Below, piece after piece: positions 1 to 8,021 of a DNA stretch of 64,000 nucleotides. The position numbers and the translations under genes were made by a program. Source of the DNA: a virus; the IMG/VR virus record IMGVR_UViG_3300032293_001441, positions 1-64,000 of that record; one strand, written 5' to 3'. A model generated the notes under the pieces. It was not told the origin of the DNA, made no database searches, and worked only from the letters and a program-made list of their open reading frames with translations. Positions within the stretch are counted from its first letter, which is position 1; each line of letters opens with the position of its first letter.

Positions 1-126
1 CACTTGTTCCGCTAGACCCACTTGGTCCAGAAGTTCCACTTGTTCCGCTAGATCCACTTGGTCCAGAAGTTCCACTTGTTCCGCTAGATCCACTTGGTCC
101 AGAAGTTCCACTTGTTCCGCTAGATC
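1..126 (-). repeat. 36-bp tandem repeat coding for Gly-Thr-Ser/Pro triplets
   Basis: Three almost identical 36-bp units (1-36, 37-72, 73-108) and part of a fourth follow each other without spacers. They differ by one base (gaccca versus gatcca). Each unit codes in frame for twelve residues of the form Gly-X-X. The array continues off the left edge, so its true length is unknown. The near identity points to recent expansion or slippage. Confidence 0.9.
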
Positions 127-337
127 CACTTGTTCCGCTGGTACCACTTCCTCCCCCACCAGTTCCACCGGATAGGTATGGCAAACTGTTCCAAGAAGTA
201 GATCCATTTCCTATTTTTAATTTACCGGTATCCAACTCAAATCCGGCTTCGCCCGCATACAATGTGGGATTTACTGACGCCCAGTTTGCGGCGGTGTCTC
301 TTTTTAACTGGATTCTGGAAATTCTTATGGTTGCCAT
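1..337 (-). CDS. Partial tail-fibre-type protein, MTD-like N-terminal domain plus collagen-like Gly-Thr-Ser repeats
   Basis: The gene runs off the left edge, so only about 112 N-terminal residues from the ATG at 337 are visible. Residues ~9-52 (IQLKRDTAANW, then AGEAGFELDTGKLKIGNG) have the pattern of the small N-terminal domain of phage receptor-binding proteins known as the major tropism determinant N-terminal domain, which anchors fibres to the tail. From residue ~57 a Gly-rich hinge leads into collagen-like triplets (GTSGTSGPSGSS) encoded by a 36-bp DNA repeat. A tail-fibre role is inferred; the distal tip is outside the window. A TATTTATA element lies 4 nt upstream of the start. Confidence 0.8.
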   Translation of the reverse strand, partial: MATIRISRIQLKRDTAANWASVNPTLYAGEAGFELDTGKLKIGNGSTSWNSLPYLSGGTGGGGSGTSGTSGSSGTSGTSGPSGSSGTSGTSGPSGSSGTSGTSGPSGSSGTS

Positions 338-341
338 TTTA

Positions 342-349
342 TATAAATA
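342..349 (-). promoter_or_regulatory. TATTTATA element before the partial fibre gene
   Basis: The coding (minus) strand reads TATTTATA 4 nt before the ATG at 337. This is one member of the recurrent start-proximal motif set described in the findings. With such short spacing, a promoter here would give a leaderless message. Confidence 0.45.
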
Positions 350-352
350 TTA

Positions 353-2578
353 TTAAGATCCAGCATCTCCTCCGTCGAGTGATATGTCTATTATCGTACC
401 TCCACCACCACCTCCACCACCTCCTCCACCACCACCTCCGCCGCTCCCACCACTACCAACGACGATACTAACAGGAACATCACTGGACACCGCACCACTC
501 GGGTCTACGAATATTTTTGATTTTAATGGCATAAATCTTTTATTATAAGCGAAAGTATATGAGTTTGAGCCATATGCCAATCTGTTTTGAGCGTCATATA
601 GTTCCATTTCTATTTCATATAGTTCATTGGGTACTTTTACGGGCAGTGGTATTTTTACGCTAAAACTATCAATAGAATAATCTATATTTTGATATGGCTG
701 TATAGAAATATCAGATATGCTCCATTCACCTTTGCTTGGTGCGAGAAGTATAGTACCAAATGATTCTTGTTCATTGAAAAATGTCTTTTCATATGACTCA
801 TTAGCACCAAAGTTGTATGAATTGTCTATATATCCAATCATTTTTTTATTTGTTCCACTTATATAATAAGTATATAATTTGGCATCATTTGAGTTGTTAG
901 CACCCGCTTTTACTTTCATACTAAACTTATATAAAGTATTTTGACGTAATCTGATAGGATTACTGTCGTGAACCTGTCCGTTTATTAGATTTTCTTGCGA
1001 GGCACTATAGTTTGATATATATGGAATGTTATTTATGCCAAGGTATGACGACGTTGGATATATACCATAGTTTATAAATGCGTCTGTATTAGCATACCAA
1101 TATGAGTTATTCAGCAAGTTGGGTGCATAGTATGTAAAATCGGTTGAACCAGCAAAAGTGTTGTCCTTGAATATTACATAATCGCTCAATGAACTATTAT
1201 CGGCGTGGCTTATTCTGGCACCGTTTATAAGCACTTCGTTACTTTGCGAAAACACACAAGCGCCTTTTATAAACCAATGCTTATTTACGTGTTCATTGCT
1301 ATAAAAATATGCCGTATTATCATATAGTCCATTATCAAACTTCTTTGAACGTATAACGTGCTCTGCTTCAATCTTACCTTCAGTTAGCAATGTTTTTGAT
1401 ATTGGCGTGTTTAAACTTCTGCCATATATCTTGTAGTATGACAAATCGCCGCACAATGTTCTGGCATTATTACATTCGATATTTAAAGTAGAAACCAAAT
1501 ATAAGGAGGAAGCCGCACCAGCACGATCAAGAGAGATGGGTATTTGTTTATGAAATATTTCGTATTGACCGTCAGACAAACTCAATACATAAAAATTTTT
1601 CTTGTGAAATACAGTTTGCTTGGCCGCATCATCTATTACCGTATATCCTTTTAACTGAACAAGATTGTTTTTTGCATATGGCGAATCTTCGTTTGTCAAA
1701 TTGATAAGTTCAGATACCGTGGCAAACGGTATATCAAGAAGCAATGAAGTTTCATTTACCACTCGCTTTATCTTGGCAATAAAGTCTGTGTTTAATATGC
1801 CTTGATATTCTACTCTATTGTCGCCAAAGTTTGTATATGTAAATTTTGTTACGATTGGATTTTTCAGGCGTATGTTTTCGCCTTCCATACTGGCACTAAA
1901 CTTGTTCCCAGATTTCCAGTATAGTTGATATGATGCATCTTCAAACTGATAATCATAATCTCCGTTTGCATTGTTTTTTGGACTTAGTGCAATTGATGAA
2001 AAAGATCCGGAAAACAATCTGTGTGAATTTGTAGGATACGATGGTAGTGAATATACTTCAGATCTTGTTCTGATATATGGAGAAGTAAAAAACCTAACCT
2101 CGGAATCAGTTTTTTTACTGGTGTCTATTAGCAAGTTTCTTGACCATACCACTTCTACGGTTTCGATTTTCTTGTCTTCGGACGGAGCACTTGTTAGTGG
2201 CAATCTTTGATCTTTGGCTATTTTATATCCTACGTTGTTATAATATGCTATACTTCCGGTATATTCTCCTAGATTTAACCCCGACCCTTTTATTTCTATC
2301 TTTCCTATGCCATTTATTGTATCTTTCGATACATTTACATAGTATAACTGCCCCATCAATGTTTGTTCTGAAAAAAGAGCATTCGTCGGTTTGATTACAC
2401 CACTTGGTAAAAGATTGTTTTTTGTATCATATACCGCAACTGTTATTGGCGTGTTCGGTATAACATACGGCGTTGTATTTACCGTAAACGAATTCTTGCC
2501 CGCTTTTAGTATATCACTAAAATTAGTTAGAAAAAAGTAGGTGTTAGAGTTGTAATCCGCTTCAAATATTTGTGCCAT
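353..2578 (-). CDS. Large virion/tail protein with polyglycine C-terminus
   Basis: A 741-residue protein I cannot assign to a named family. Most of it is rich in Ser, Tyr, Asn and Thr with alternating beta-type segments, as in virion structural proteins. It has no signal peptide or membrane segment. The last ~35 residues contain an uninterrupted run of about 15 glycines followed by a short acidic tail. Glycine-rich ends of this kind are found in adhesin tips of T-even-like phages, so a tail or adhesin role is plausible but inferred. It lies between the partial fibre gene and the recombination nuclease. The start codon sits inside a hairpin (2575-2599), and a TATTTATA element lies 22 nt upstream. 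Confidence 0.7.
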   Translation of the reverse strand: MAQIFEADYNSNTYFFLTNFSDILKAGKNSFTVNTTPYVIPNTPITVAVYDTKNNLLPSGVIKPTNALFSEQTLMGQLYYVNVSKDTINGIGKIEIKGSGLNLGEYTGSIAYYNNVGYKIAKDQRLPLTSAPSEDKKIETVEVVWSRNLLIDTSKKTDSEVRFFTSPYIRTRSEVYSLPSYPTNSHRLFSGSFSSIALSPKNNANGDYDYQFEDASYQLYWKSGNKFSASMEGENIRLKNPIVTKFTYTNFGDNRVEYQGILNTDFIAKIKRVVNETSLLLDIPFATVSELINLTNEDSPYAKNNLVQLKGYTVIDDAAKQTVFHKKNFYVLSLSDGQYEIFHKQIPISLDRAGAASSLYLVSTLNIECNNARTLCGDLSYYKIYGRSLNTPISKTLLTEGKIEAEHVIRSKKFDNGLYDNTAYFYSNEHVNKHWFIKGACVFSQSNEVLINGARISHADNSSLSDYVIFKDNTFAGSTDFTYYAPNLLNNSYWYANTDAFINYGIYPTSSYLGINNIPYISNYSASQENLINGQVHDSNPIRLRQNTLYKFSMKVKAGANNSNDAKLYTYYISGTNKKMIGYIDNSYNFGANESYEKTFFNEQESFGTILLAPSKGEWSISDISIQPYQNIDYSIDSFSVKIPLPVKVPNELYEIEMELYDAQNRLAYGSNSYTFAYNKRFMPLKSKIFVDPSGAVSSDVPVSIVVGSGGSGGGGGGGGGGGGGGGTIIDISLDGGDAGS

Positions 2579-2599
2579 AGGTTTTTATAGTTCCTATGG
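2575..2599 (-). promoter_or_regulatory. Hairpin enclosing the start codon of the 741-residue protein
   Basis: The arms CCATAGG and CCTATGG are perfect 7-bp complements with an 11-nt loop. On the transcript the left arm carries the only SD-like bases (UAGGA) and the right arm contains the AUG at 2576-2578. The structure could therefore limit initiation. The arms are short, so chance is possible. Confidence 0.35.
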
Positions 2600-2600
2600 T

Positions 2601-2608
2601 TATAAATA
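2601..2608 (-). promoter_or_regulatory. TATTTATA element before the 741-residue protein gene
   Basis: The coding strand reads TATTTATA 22 nt before the ATG at 2578, in the short gap downstream of the nuclease gene. It belongs to the recurrent start-proximal motif set. Confidence 0.5.
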
Positions 2609-2612
2609 TATA

Positions 2613-5600
2613 TCAGACGGTATTATCTATCTTACTGAACCCGTTTTCCTTCTTTATCTCGAGTTGCTTATCTACCATGTCTCGCATAGCGTCAAGATGG
2701 CTTATTATAATGATAAAATCAAAGTTTCGCTTTAGATAATCAAATAATGCGTGTAGCATAGGTATATTATGGCCATCTAATGCCGAAAACCCTTCATCTA
2801 CGACGAGAAAGTTTGGTCTTGGTAGATTACTCACGTTGATAAGAGCAACACGAAGTGCCAATCCCGATATGAACTTTTCCATACCTGAACATAGTTCGAG
2901 CGGCCATTTTTTGTCTTCGTATTTGATATATACGTTTACATTTTTACCGTCCGTTTCTATGCTGATGCCAAATTCAACAATATTGGACAGTATATTGTTT
3001 ACTTCTTGTTCGATCCTTGGGATAGCGTCGGATATAATTTGATATGGCACTCCGTCCTTACAAACGGCGGAAATATAATATTGATATGCGGAGAGATCTT
3101 CTTCGTATTTCTGTATTGTGGCCAACTGTTTTTCTACTTCCTTCAATTGATCGGAAAAAGATATTTTTTTGCCATATGCATCAATATATTCTTTTTCTAT
3201 CGATTTTAATTGTGTCGATATAGTCGAAGATTTAGATTTCAGATCGGTTATAATATTTTCTATAACTTTATTACTTTCGACAATTTCCTTAGATCTATCG
3301 TACAGTGCCATCAAATCCTGCAATTCATTCAGCCGCGTAGTATTCTTTTCAAGTGAAGACTTTAAGTTTGAGATTTCAAGTTCCTTTTTCAATATAAAAG
3401 AATTGAGAGTATTAATAGATTCTTTTATTTTAATACTTTCTTCGTATTTTGACACATATTCGGAATATGCGTCCATTTCCGATTTTATTTTTGCCAGAGA
3501 CTCCGAAAGTTCTTTCGCCTCATCTTTATCGGCGGTAAAACTTTCTCGCGTCGCTATGGCATCTTTTACAAAGATGTTATTGCAGCAATATTTACAATTA
3601 GGATCATATTCATGTTTATCCAAATGACTCAACTTCTTCAATTTTTCATTTACAATCGTTTTGAGTTTGTCCAAATCATTTTCGACTCTCTGTTTGGTTC
3701 TTGATAGAGCAAGATATTTATCGTTCTTCTCTTTCAGATCTTCTGGAAAATTTTTTTGTTTATTCAAAGCATCTGCATATTCCCGCTTTTTATCAACAGT
3801 TTCTCCATCTATTTTTTCGATGCTTTCAAGTATCTGCTTATTTTTTATAATAATAGTATCTCGCTCACGCACGATGGGAACTATGTTAGTAGGAACATTT
3901 TCGAGTTTTATCAATCTCGCTTTTTGGGTTTCTATTTGAGTATCAATATCACTTTTTGATGTAGAATATTTCTCTTTTTGCCCAATCAAATCATTAATTT
4001 TGGAATTTATTAGTTCTATGTCATTATTAATTTGTTCTATTTTTTTTAGGCCATTTTCTTTGTTGAATAATTTGACAGCCCCAGACAACTCCTTTGTTTT
4101 ATCCGAAGCAAGAGAATGTAGTTTATCAAACAAGTTTATACCAATAAACTGGGATAATAATTCTTTACGGTCTGATTGCCCCATATCAATAAACGAGCCT
4201 TGATTGCCCTGTAGAGCAAGTGTAGTCAATACAAAGTCGTCATAGTCACCAAGATAATCACGTATGATTTCATTGGTGCTGCGGCGCGCCTCGCTGTTTA
4301 GACTTACTTTTTCATCGCCGTTGATCTTGTAAAAGTTTACATCAACTTTGACATTGTTCTTTTTGTCTCGCTTGCCTTCACGTTCAATAACGTAATGAAC
4401 GTTGTTTATCTCAAACGTGAACTTGCCACTAAATGACATCTTTTGCGAGTTCATTACGTGTGTAGCCTTGAATGCTCGCGCACTCTTGTCAAACACCGTA
4501 AAGCACAACGCATCCATCAATGAACTTTTGCCGCTGGCATTTGCCGCAAATAATCCATATACATCCTCGAGTTTTGTAAAATCAAGAATGTTCTTTTCGC
4601 CATAACTGAACATATTACTGAACTCAAACTTGACTGGCTTCCAACGAATGTTTCTTGACGTATCATCCTTGCTTAGTCCGGCGTTTAGTTCTTTATTGAT
4701 TTCGAATACCGACTCTATAGTGTCGTCGTCCATGACATCAGCAAACTTCTTCTTCAAGTATTCGGATATTGTCTTGTTTTGATAATCTACGTTTCCTATT
4801 TGATTTAGATTTGAGATATTCTGTGCTTGTGCAACTTTAGTAGCACCGTCTGTATCAACTCTTGTATAAATAATATCGCTGATTTCATATGTTTTACCCA
4901 ATTGGTTAACCACCTTTTTAACTTCTGTTGCTACACTTTCCTTACAACGCACACGAATTTTTGGTTTACGCGGCATTTCGCTTATGTCGGTAACTAGTTT
5001 ACCGTCATCGATGTCTATCGTAAAATACCCATAGTCGTTTGGTATTTCAATATGAGAATATGTTCTTTGCTCGATATCCCATAACGAGAACCCGTGTCCA
5101 AGCAATGATTCGCCGTGGTTCTGTTGGATAAGAGACCCCGCATAACGTATAATAGGTTTTTCATTTTGTTTGTCATAAGATTGTAAATCTTGTATCATAT
5201 GAATATCGCCTAACATAGCAATATCGTGCCCATCAAATAATTCATTTGAAATGGTATGATCCGTGATTTGATATCCAACGTTCGTTTTGGCACTAAACAC
5301 GCCACCGTGAAATAACGCGATTTTTGTATCAAAACTGGTCCTTATCTTTTTGGTTACGTTCTTCAACTTGATGTATTTGGTAACGTCATCAAATACACTC
5401 ATGTTGTTGATGAGTAGGTTGGCGGCAGCATACAATCCGGTATTCTTTAGATAAAAAAGTTTATTGTGCTTTAGGTTATCAACAATGGGAGAAATACTAT
5501 CAAGACGAGTTGCATTAGTAAGCAAACAATCGTGATTACCTGCAATTATAATAGTTGGCCTAAGTTCCGCCAACTTATGAAAAAACTCACTGGCAAGTTG

Positions 5601-5819
5601 AACCGCTTCTGGACTCAGATCGACTTTGCTATGAAGTGTGTCACCAGTATTGATAATAATAGTGTTTTCTGGCGTCTTTGATATTTCTGCATACAACTTC
5701 TCAAACGCCTCTCTATATTCTTCGTGACGTTTTGTAAGACGAATATGTATGTCGGATATATGAACAACATAATCAATCTTACTTAGTCCTATATCCAATT
5801 TTTCAAATGTATCTATCAT
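2613..5819 (-). CDS. Fused SbcD-SbcC (gp47-gp46 / Mre11-Rad50-like) recombination nuclease
   Basis: A single 1068-residue chain combines two normally separate subunits of a double-strand-break processing nuclease. The N-terminal ~330 residues carry calcineurin-type metallophosphoesterase motifs in order: DIHIR (~23), GDTLH (~59), GNHD (~94), LFHGG (~170) and GDIH (~205). From ~400 an SMC/Rad50-like ATPase follows: a Walker A-type loop AANASGKSS (~421-429), coiled coil, a zinc-hook CKYC (~742) at the apex, second coiled coil, ABC signature LCSGMEKF (~975), Walker B FLVVDEGFSALD (~1008) and an H-loop SHLD. T4 gp47 and gp46 are two proteins. The role in phage recombination-dependent replication and host DNA breakdown is from family knowledge. 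It is 5 nt downstream of the primase gene. Confidence 0.93.
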   Translation of the reverse strand: MIDTFEKLDIGLSKIDYVVHISDIHIRLTKRHEEYREAFEKLYAEISKTPENTIIINTGDTLHSKVDLSPEAVQLASEFFHKLAELRPTIIIAGNHDCLLTNATRLDSISPIVDNLKHNKLFYLKNTGLYAAANLLINNMSVFDDVTKYIKLKNVTKKIRTSFDTKIALFHGGVFSAKTNVGYQITDHTISNELFDGHDIAMLGDIHMIQDLQSYDKQNEKPIIRYAGSLIQQNHGESLLGHGFSLWDIEQRTYSHIEIPNDYGYFTIDIDDGKLVTDISEMPRKPKIRVRCKESVATEVKKVVNQLGKTYEISDIIYTRVDTDGATKVAQAQNISNLNQIGNVDYQNKTISEYLKKKFADVMDDDTIESVFEINKELNAGLSKDDTSRNIRWKPVKFEFSNMFSYGEKNILDFTKLEDVYGLFAANASGKSSLMDALCFTVFDKSARAFKATHVMNSQKMSFSGKFTFEINNVHYVIEREGKRDKKNNVKVDVNFYKINGDEKVSLNSEARRSTNEIIRDYLGDYDDFVLTTLALQGNQGSFIDMGQSDRKELLSQFIGINLFDKLHSLASDKTKELSGAVKLFNKENGLKKIEQINNDIELINSKINDLIGQKEKYSTSKSDIDTQIETQKARLIKLENVPTNIVPIVRERDTIIIKNKQILESIEKIDGETVDKKREYADALNKQKNFPEDLKEKNDKYLALSRTKQRVENDLDKLKTIVNEKLKKLSHLDKHEYDPNCKYCCNNIFVKDAIATRESFTADKDEAKELSESLAKIKSEMDAYSEYVSKYEESIKIKESINTLNSFILKKELEISNLKSSLEKNTTRLNELQDLMALYDRSKEIVESNKVIENIITDLKSKSSTISTQLKSIEKEYIDAYGKKISFSDQLKEVEKQLATIQKYEEDLSAYQYYISAVCKDGVPYQIISDAIPRIEQEVNNILSNIVEFGISIETDGKNVNVYIKYEDKKWPLELCSGMEKFISGLALRVALINVSNLPRPNFLVVDEGFSALDGHNIPMLHALFDYLKRNFDFIIIISHLDAMRDMVDKQLEIKKENGFSKIDNTV

Positions 5820-5824
5820 AAATA

Positions 5825-6799
5825 TTATTTTCCTAATCTTAAACAGGTTAGTGCCCCAAAGTCAAGCACATCCGTTTGTTTAATCTGGTTTATAGTTTTT
5901 TCAAATCCAAGCACGTTAGGGTCTTTGCCTTCCAACCGCACAAGCTTGGCAGTTTTTCCAAGAGTTTGTATAAAGTTCGCAATTTTTATTGAACTATTCA
6001 ACGCATCATCGTCTAACACAATATTGACTTCAGGACATTTGCTGGAAGTTATTGCTGCTTGAAGTTTTTTACTCATTGTTTTGCCAAACAGCGGTATGGC
6101 ATTACGCTTGAGTGATATAGCATCCAACGCACCTTCGCACAGATATATTGGATAATCAAAGTCTATCATATTCTCAAACCCAATGATATTCTTGCTAAAC
6201 TCGCTGTTCTTATATTTGTAGCCGTCATCATAATAACTGCGGCAACTATAAAAGTTCAGATTGTTATCTTTGTCGTATGATGGAAATACAAGACGATTTG
6301 CAAATGGACCCTTTGAGCAATATCCAATGTTATATTTTACAATATCACACAACGATAGTTTGCGTTTCTTGGCATAGTTGAACGCGACTTTATATTCTCT
6401 GCTGCCGTCATTTTCTGCCAAACTTTTGAAGTCAGGCATAAGAGAAAGTGATTCTGTTTTTTCAACTTCAACTTCACCAACTTTGAGTGATAAAATCTTG
6501 CTGTCAAACTCTGATAAATTTGGTTTGTGCCCGGTATATCGGTCATTATCCCGTACTTTGTCCAATATATCGGACGTTACGTTCATTCGCTTAAACAGCC
6601 AATATAATCCACGACCCTTGGCATTACATACCCAGCAGTTCCATTTATTGGGTTCATCCAGACACACTTCCATCTTTGTTTTATGATGGTGGCAGAAAGG
6701 ACAATGATATACTATATTGTTGCCTTTACGTAGCCTGCCAGTTTCCTTGAATGCTCTGTTCAGCAAACTGGTAAGTTCTGTTATTTTTAATGATGACAT
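5825..6799 (-). CDS. DnaG/gp61-type DNA primase
   Basis: A 324-residue protein with a zinc-binding domain at the N-terminus (C33-x2-C36 and C55-x2-C58, within YHCPFC and CWVC) and a TOPRIM fold. TOPRIM features are CEGALDA (E222) and VLDDDA (~263-265), which bind catalytic metal ions. This is the arrangement of bacterial DnaG and T4 gp61, which lay RNA primers on the lagging strand with a replicative helicase. At 324 residues it is close to the compact phage form and lacks an obvious C-terminal helicase-binding domain. It sits just upstream of the recombination nuclease and appears to have its own sigma70-like promoter (6810-6837). Confidence 0.9.
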   Translation of the reverse strand: MSSLKITELTSLLNRAFKETGRLRKGNNIVYHCPFCHHHKTKMEVCLDEPNKWNCWVCNAKGRGLYWLFKRMNVTSDILDKVRDNDRYTGHKPNLSEFDSKILSLKVGEVEVEKTESLSLMPDFKSLAENDGSREYKVAFNYAKKRKLSLCDIVKYNIGYCSKGPFANRLVFPSYDKDNNLNFYSCRSYYDDGYKYKNSEFSKNIIGFENMIDFDYPIYLCEGALDAISLKRNAIPLFGKTMSKKLQAAITSSKCPEVNIVLDDDALNSSIKIANFIQTLGKTAKLVRLEGKDPNVLGFEKTINQIKQTDVLDFGALTCLRLGK

Positions 6800-6809
6800 T
6801 TACCATACC

Positions 6810-6837
6810 ACTATACAGATAATGGTAAAGTAGTCAA
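6810..6837 (-). promoter_or_regulatory. Sigma70-like promoter before the primase gene
   Basis: The minus strand reads TTGACT, a 16-bp spacer, then TATAGT. The -10 box ends 10 nt before the primase ATG, so the leader would be only a few nucleotides. The promoter lies directly after the terminator at 6844-6871, which makes a transcription unit boundary here likely. Confidence 0.6.
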
Positions 6838-6843
6838 CTAATA

Positions 6844-6871
6844 AAAAACCCGCCGTATTTGGCGGGTTTTT
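6844..6871 (-). terminator. Rho-independent terminator, bidirectional
   Basis: A perfect 11-bp stem (AAAAACCCGCC / GGCGGGTTTTT) with a 6-nt loop. The A and T runs give a U tract in either direction. It terminates the leftward transcript of the small gene at 6899-7129. Confidence 0.9.
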
Positions 6872-6898
6872 GTTTTAATTATTTGATTTGTTGCGAGT

Positions 6899-7129
6899 TT
6901 ATCTGGGATTTTTTGCCCATTCTTGGTCTTGATTAAACAGGCGTATAATATCTGCTGCAAGAATTCCCGCTTTATCTTCAAACTCCGGATTTTGGAATTT
7001 ACCGAGAATATCGGTCAATTTATAAGTAATTTGATTGCCTACGTCGCCCTTGCCCAACGGTAATCCTTCTTGTACCAAGGATTCTTGTATTGTTTCTCTA
7101 ATCAATTGCTTGAGTTCACTTCTTGTCAT
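6899..7129 (-). CDS. Small phage protein with amphipathic N-terminus
   Basis: A 76-residue protein not recognised as a known family. It opens with MTRSELKQLIRETIQESL, a charged amphipathic helix resembling the opening of the 151-residue protein at 21740-22195 and similar short leaders on other proteins in this window. The rest is acidic and probably helical. It stands alone, with a terminator 28 nt downstream. A variant element TATTTATT occurs 27 nt upstream of the ATG. Function unknown; packaging as an accessory virion protein is one possibility. Confidence 0.7.
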   Translation of the reverse strand: MTRSELKQLIRETIQESLVQEGLPLGKGDVGNQITYKLTDILGKFQNPEFEDKAGILAADIIRLFNQDQEWAKNPR

Positions 7130-7156
7130 AATGATATATTGTTAAAAGGTTATGTT

Positions 7157-7164
7157 AATAAATA
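7157..7164 (-). promoter_or_regulatory. TATTTATT variant of the start-proximal element
   Basis: A one-base variant of the recurrent TATTTATA octamer on the coding strand, 27 nt before the ATG of the 76-residue protein. Confidence 0.35.
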
Positions 7165-7181
7165 TAATGCTAAAACGGTAA

Positions 7182-7673
7182 TCAACCCGCTAAACTGAGC
7201 ACAATTGCATCTCTAACATCTTCCATACGCTTCTCTTCAGTTCCCTTTTTATTAAGAACAGTCCATTTAGTCATATCATACATCTTATCAATGCTTTCTT
7301 TAACAAACACCTTGGGTTTTACTCCTTTGATTCTCGCCGCCCCAAGTGCCTTTTTACGAGCAGTTTGTGCGTGAATACTATCTACACTCACGCCATAATG
7401 ATTTTCAAGTATATAACCTATTACAGCCTTGTTTTTGACCAGTTTAATAATGACTTGCTGTGAAGTACCTCCACCAGCAAATCCAAACAAACTTTCTTCA
7501 ATCATTATTTTATCAAAACTGTGACCAACCAGAGTTTTTATAATAAGGTCTGCTTTATCTTTATACTTCTCAGCGTTTGATATATCAATATAGCCGCAAG
7601 ATAGTATTTCTTTATTTTCTGTAATTGCCCATCCACAGCAAGTAGTCGAGAGGTCAAGCCCTAACACTTTCAT
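7182..7673 (-). CDS. RuvC-like Holliday junction resolvase
   Basis: A 163-residue protein with the RNase H-like fold signature of RuvC-type resolvases: a first strand with catalytic Asp (GLDLSTTCCGWA, D7), a central acidic pair (MIEES, E59/E60) and a C-terminal acidic cluster EDVRDA (E151, D152, D155). The length matches small RuvC proteins. In phages these enzymes resolve branched DNA before packaging, a role served by the unrelated gp49 in T4. The gene lies near the primase and recombination nuclease, which fits a replication/recombination set. The TATTATAAATGG just upstream resembles a T4 late promoter in the normal orientation. Confidence 0.85.
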   Translation of the reverse strand: MKVLGLDLSTTCCGWAITENKEILSCGYIDISNAEKYKDKADLIIKTLVGHSFDKIMIEESLFGFAGGGTSQQVIIKLVKNKAVIGYILENHYGVSVDSIHAQTARKKALGAARIKGVKPKVFVKESIDKMYDMTKWTVLNKKGTEEKRMEDVRDAIVLSLAG

Positions 7674-7691
7674 ATAACCATTTATAATAAA

Positions 7692-7985
7692 TCAACCGCG
7701 ATATGGCGTGTTGTCGTGCTTCAATGTTTGTGCTGCGTAATTCAAACCGGCAGCAGTAAATGGCCCGCCACCATTGGGACCAAAGTTGGTCTGATAGGTA
7801 TTTGGCAAGAAGTTAACAAAAGTACGATCAGTACCGGCATCTTTACTCAACCCCCATGCCATCTTACCCGCTCTGTTTATGATGTGAGAGCGAATTCCGA
7901 TTGGCGGATTGGCGTCAACGGTTCTATATAAGTCCGCTAAACTTTGAGTTTTGGAAGGTCTTGGTGTACTTGGTAGTTGTGGCAT
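7692..7985 (-). CDS. Small unknown protein, Gly/Pro/Asn-rich
   Basis: A 97-residue protein with no recognised domain. The N-terminal 20 residues are Pro/Ser/Thr-rich and basic. The middle contains IGIRSHIINRAGKMAWGLS, and the C-terminal part is Gly/Asn-rich (FGPNGGGPFTAAG). It has one of the best ribosome binding sites in the window (CAGGAGAA, 8 nt before the ATG) and a TATTTATA element 23 nt upstream. It precedes the resolvase gene and follows the large FG-GAP protein. A minor virion protein is possible. Confidence 0.65.
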   Translation of the reverse strand: MPQLPSTPRPSKTQSLADLYRTVDANPPIGIRSHIINRAGKMAWGLSKDAGTDRTFVNFLPNTYQTNFGPNGGGPFTAAGLNYAAQTLKHDNTPYRG

Positions 7986-8008
7986 ATTAAAATTCTCCTG
8001 TTATTTAT

Positions 8009-8016
8009 TATAAATA
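8009..8016 (-). promoter_or_regulatory. TATTTATA element before the 97-residue protein
   Basis: The coding strand reads TATTTATA 23 nt before the ATG at 7985, followed by AATAAATAA and then the SD sequence AGGAG. Confidence 0.5.
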
Positions 8017-8021
8017 TAAAG

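Noticed and set aside
1-126. Regular 36-bp repeats resembling a CRISPR array
   Set aside because: There are no spacers, and the units are contiguous and code in frame for Gly-X-X triplets of a fibre gene.
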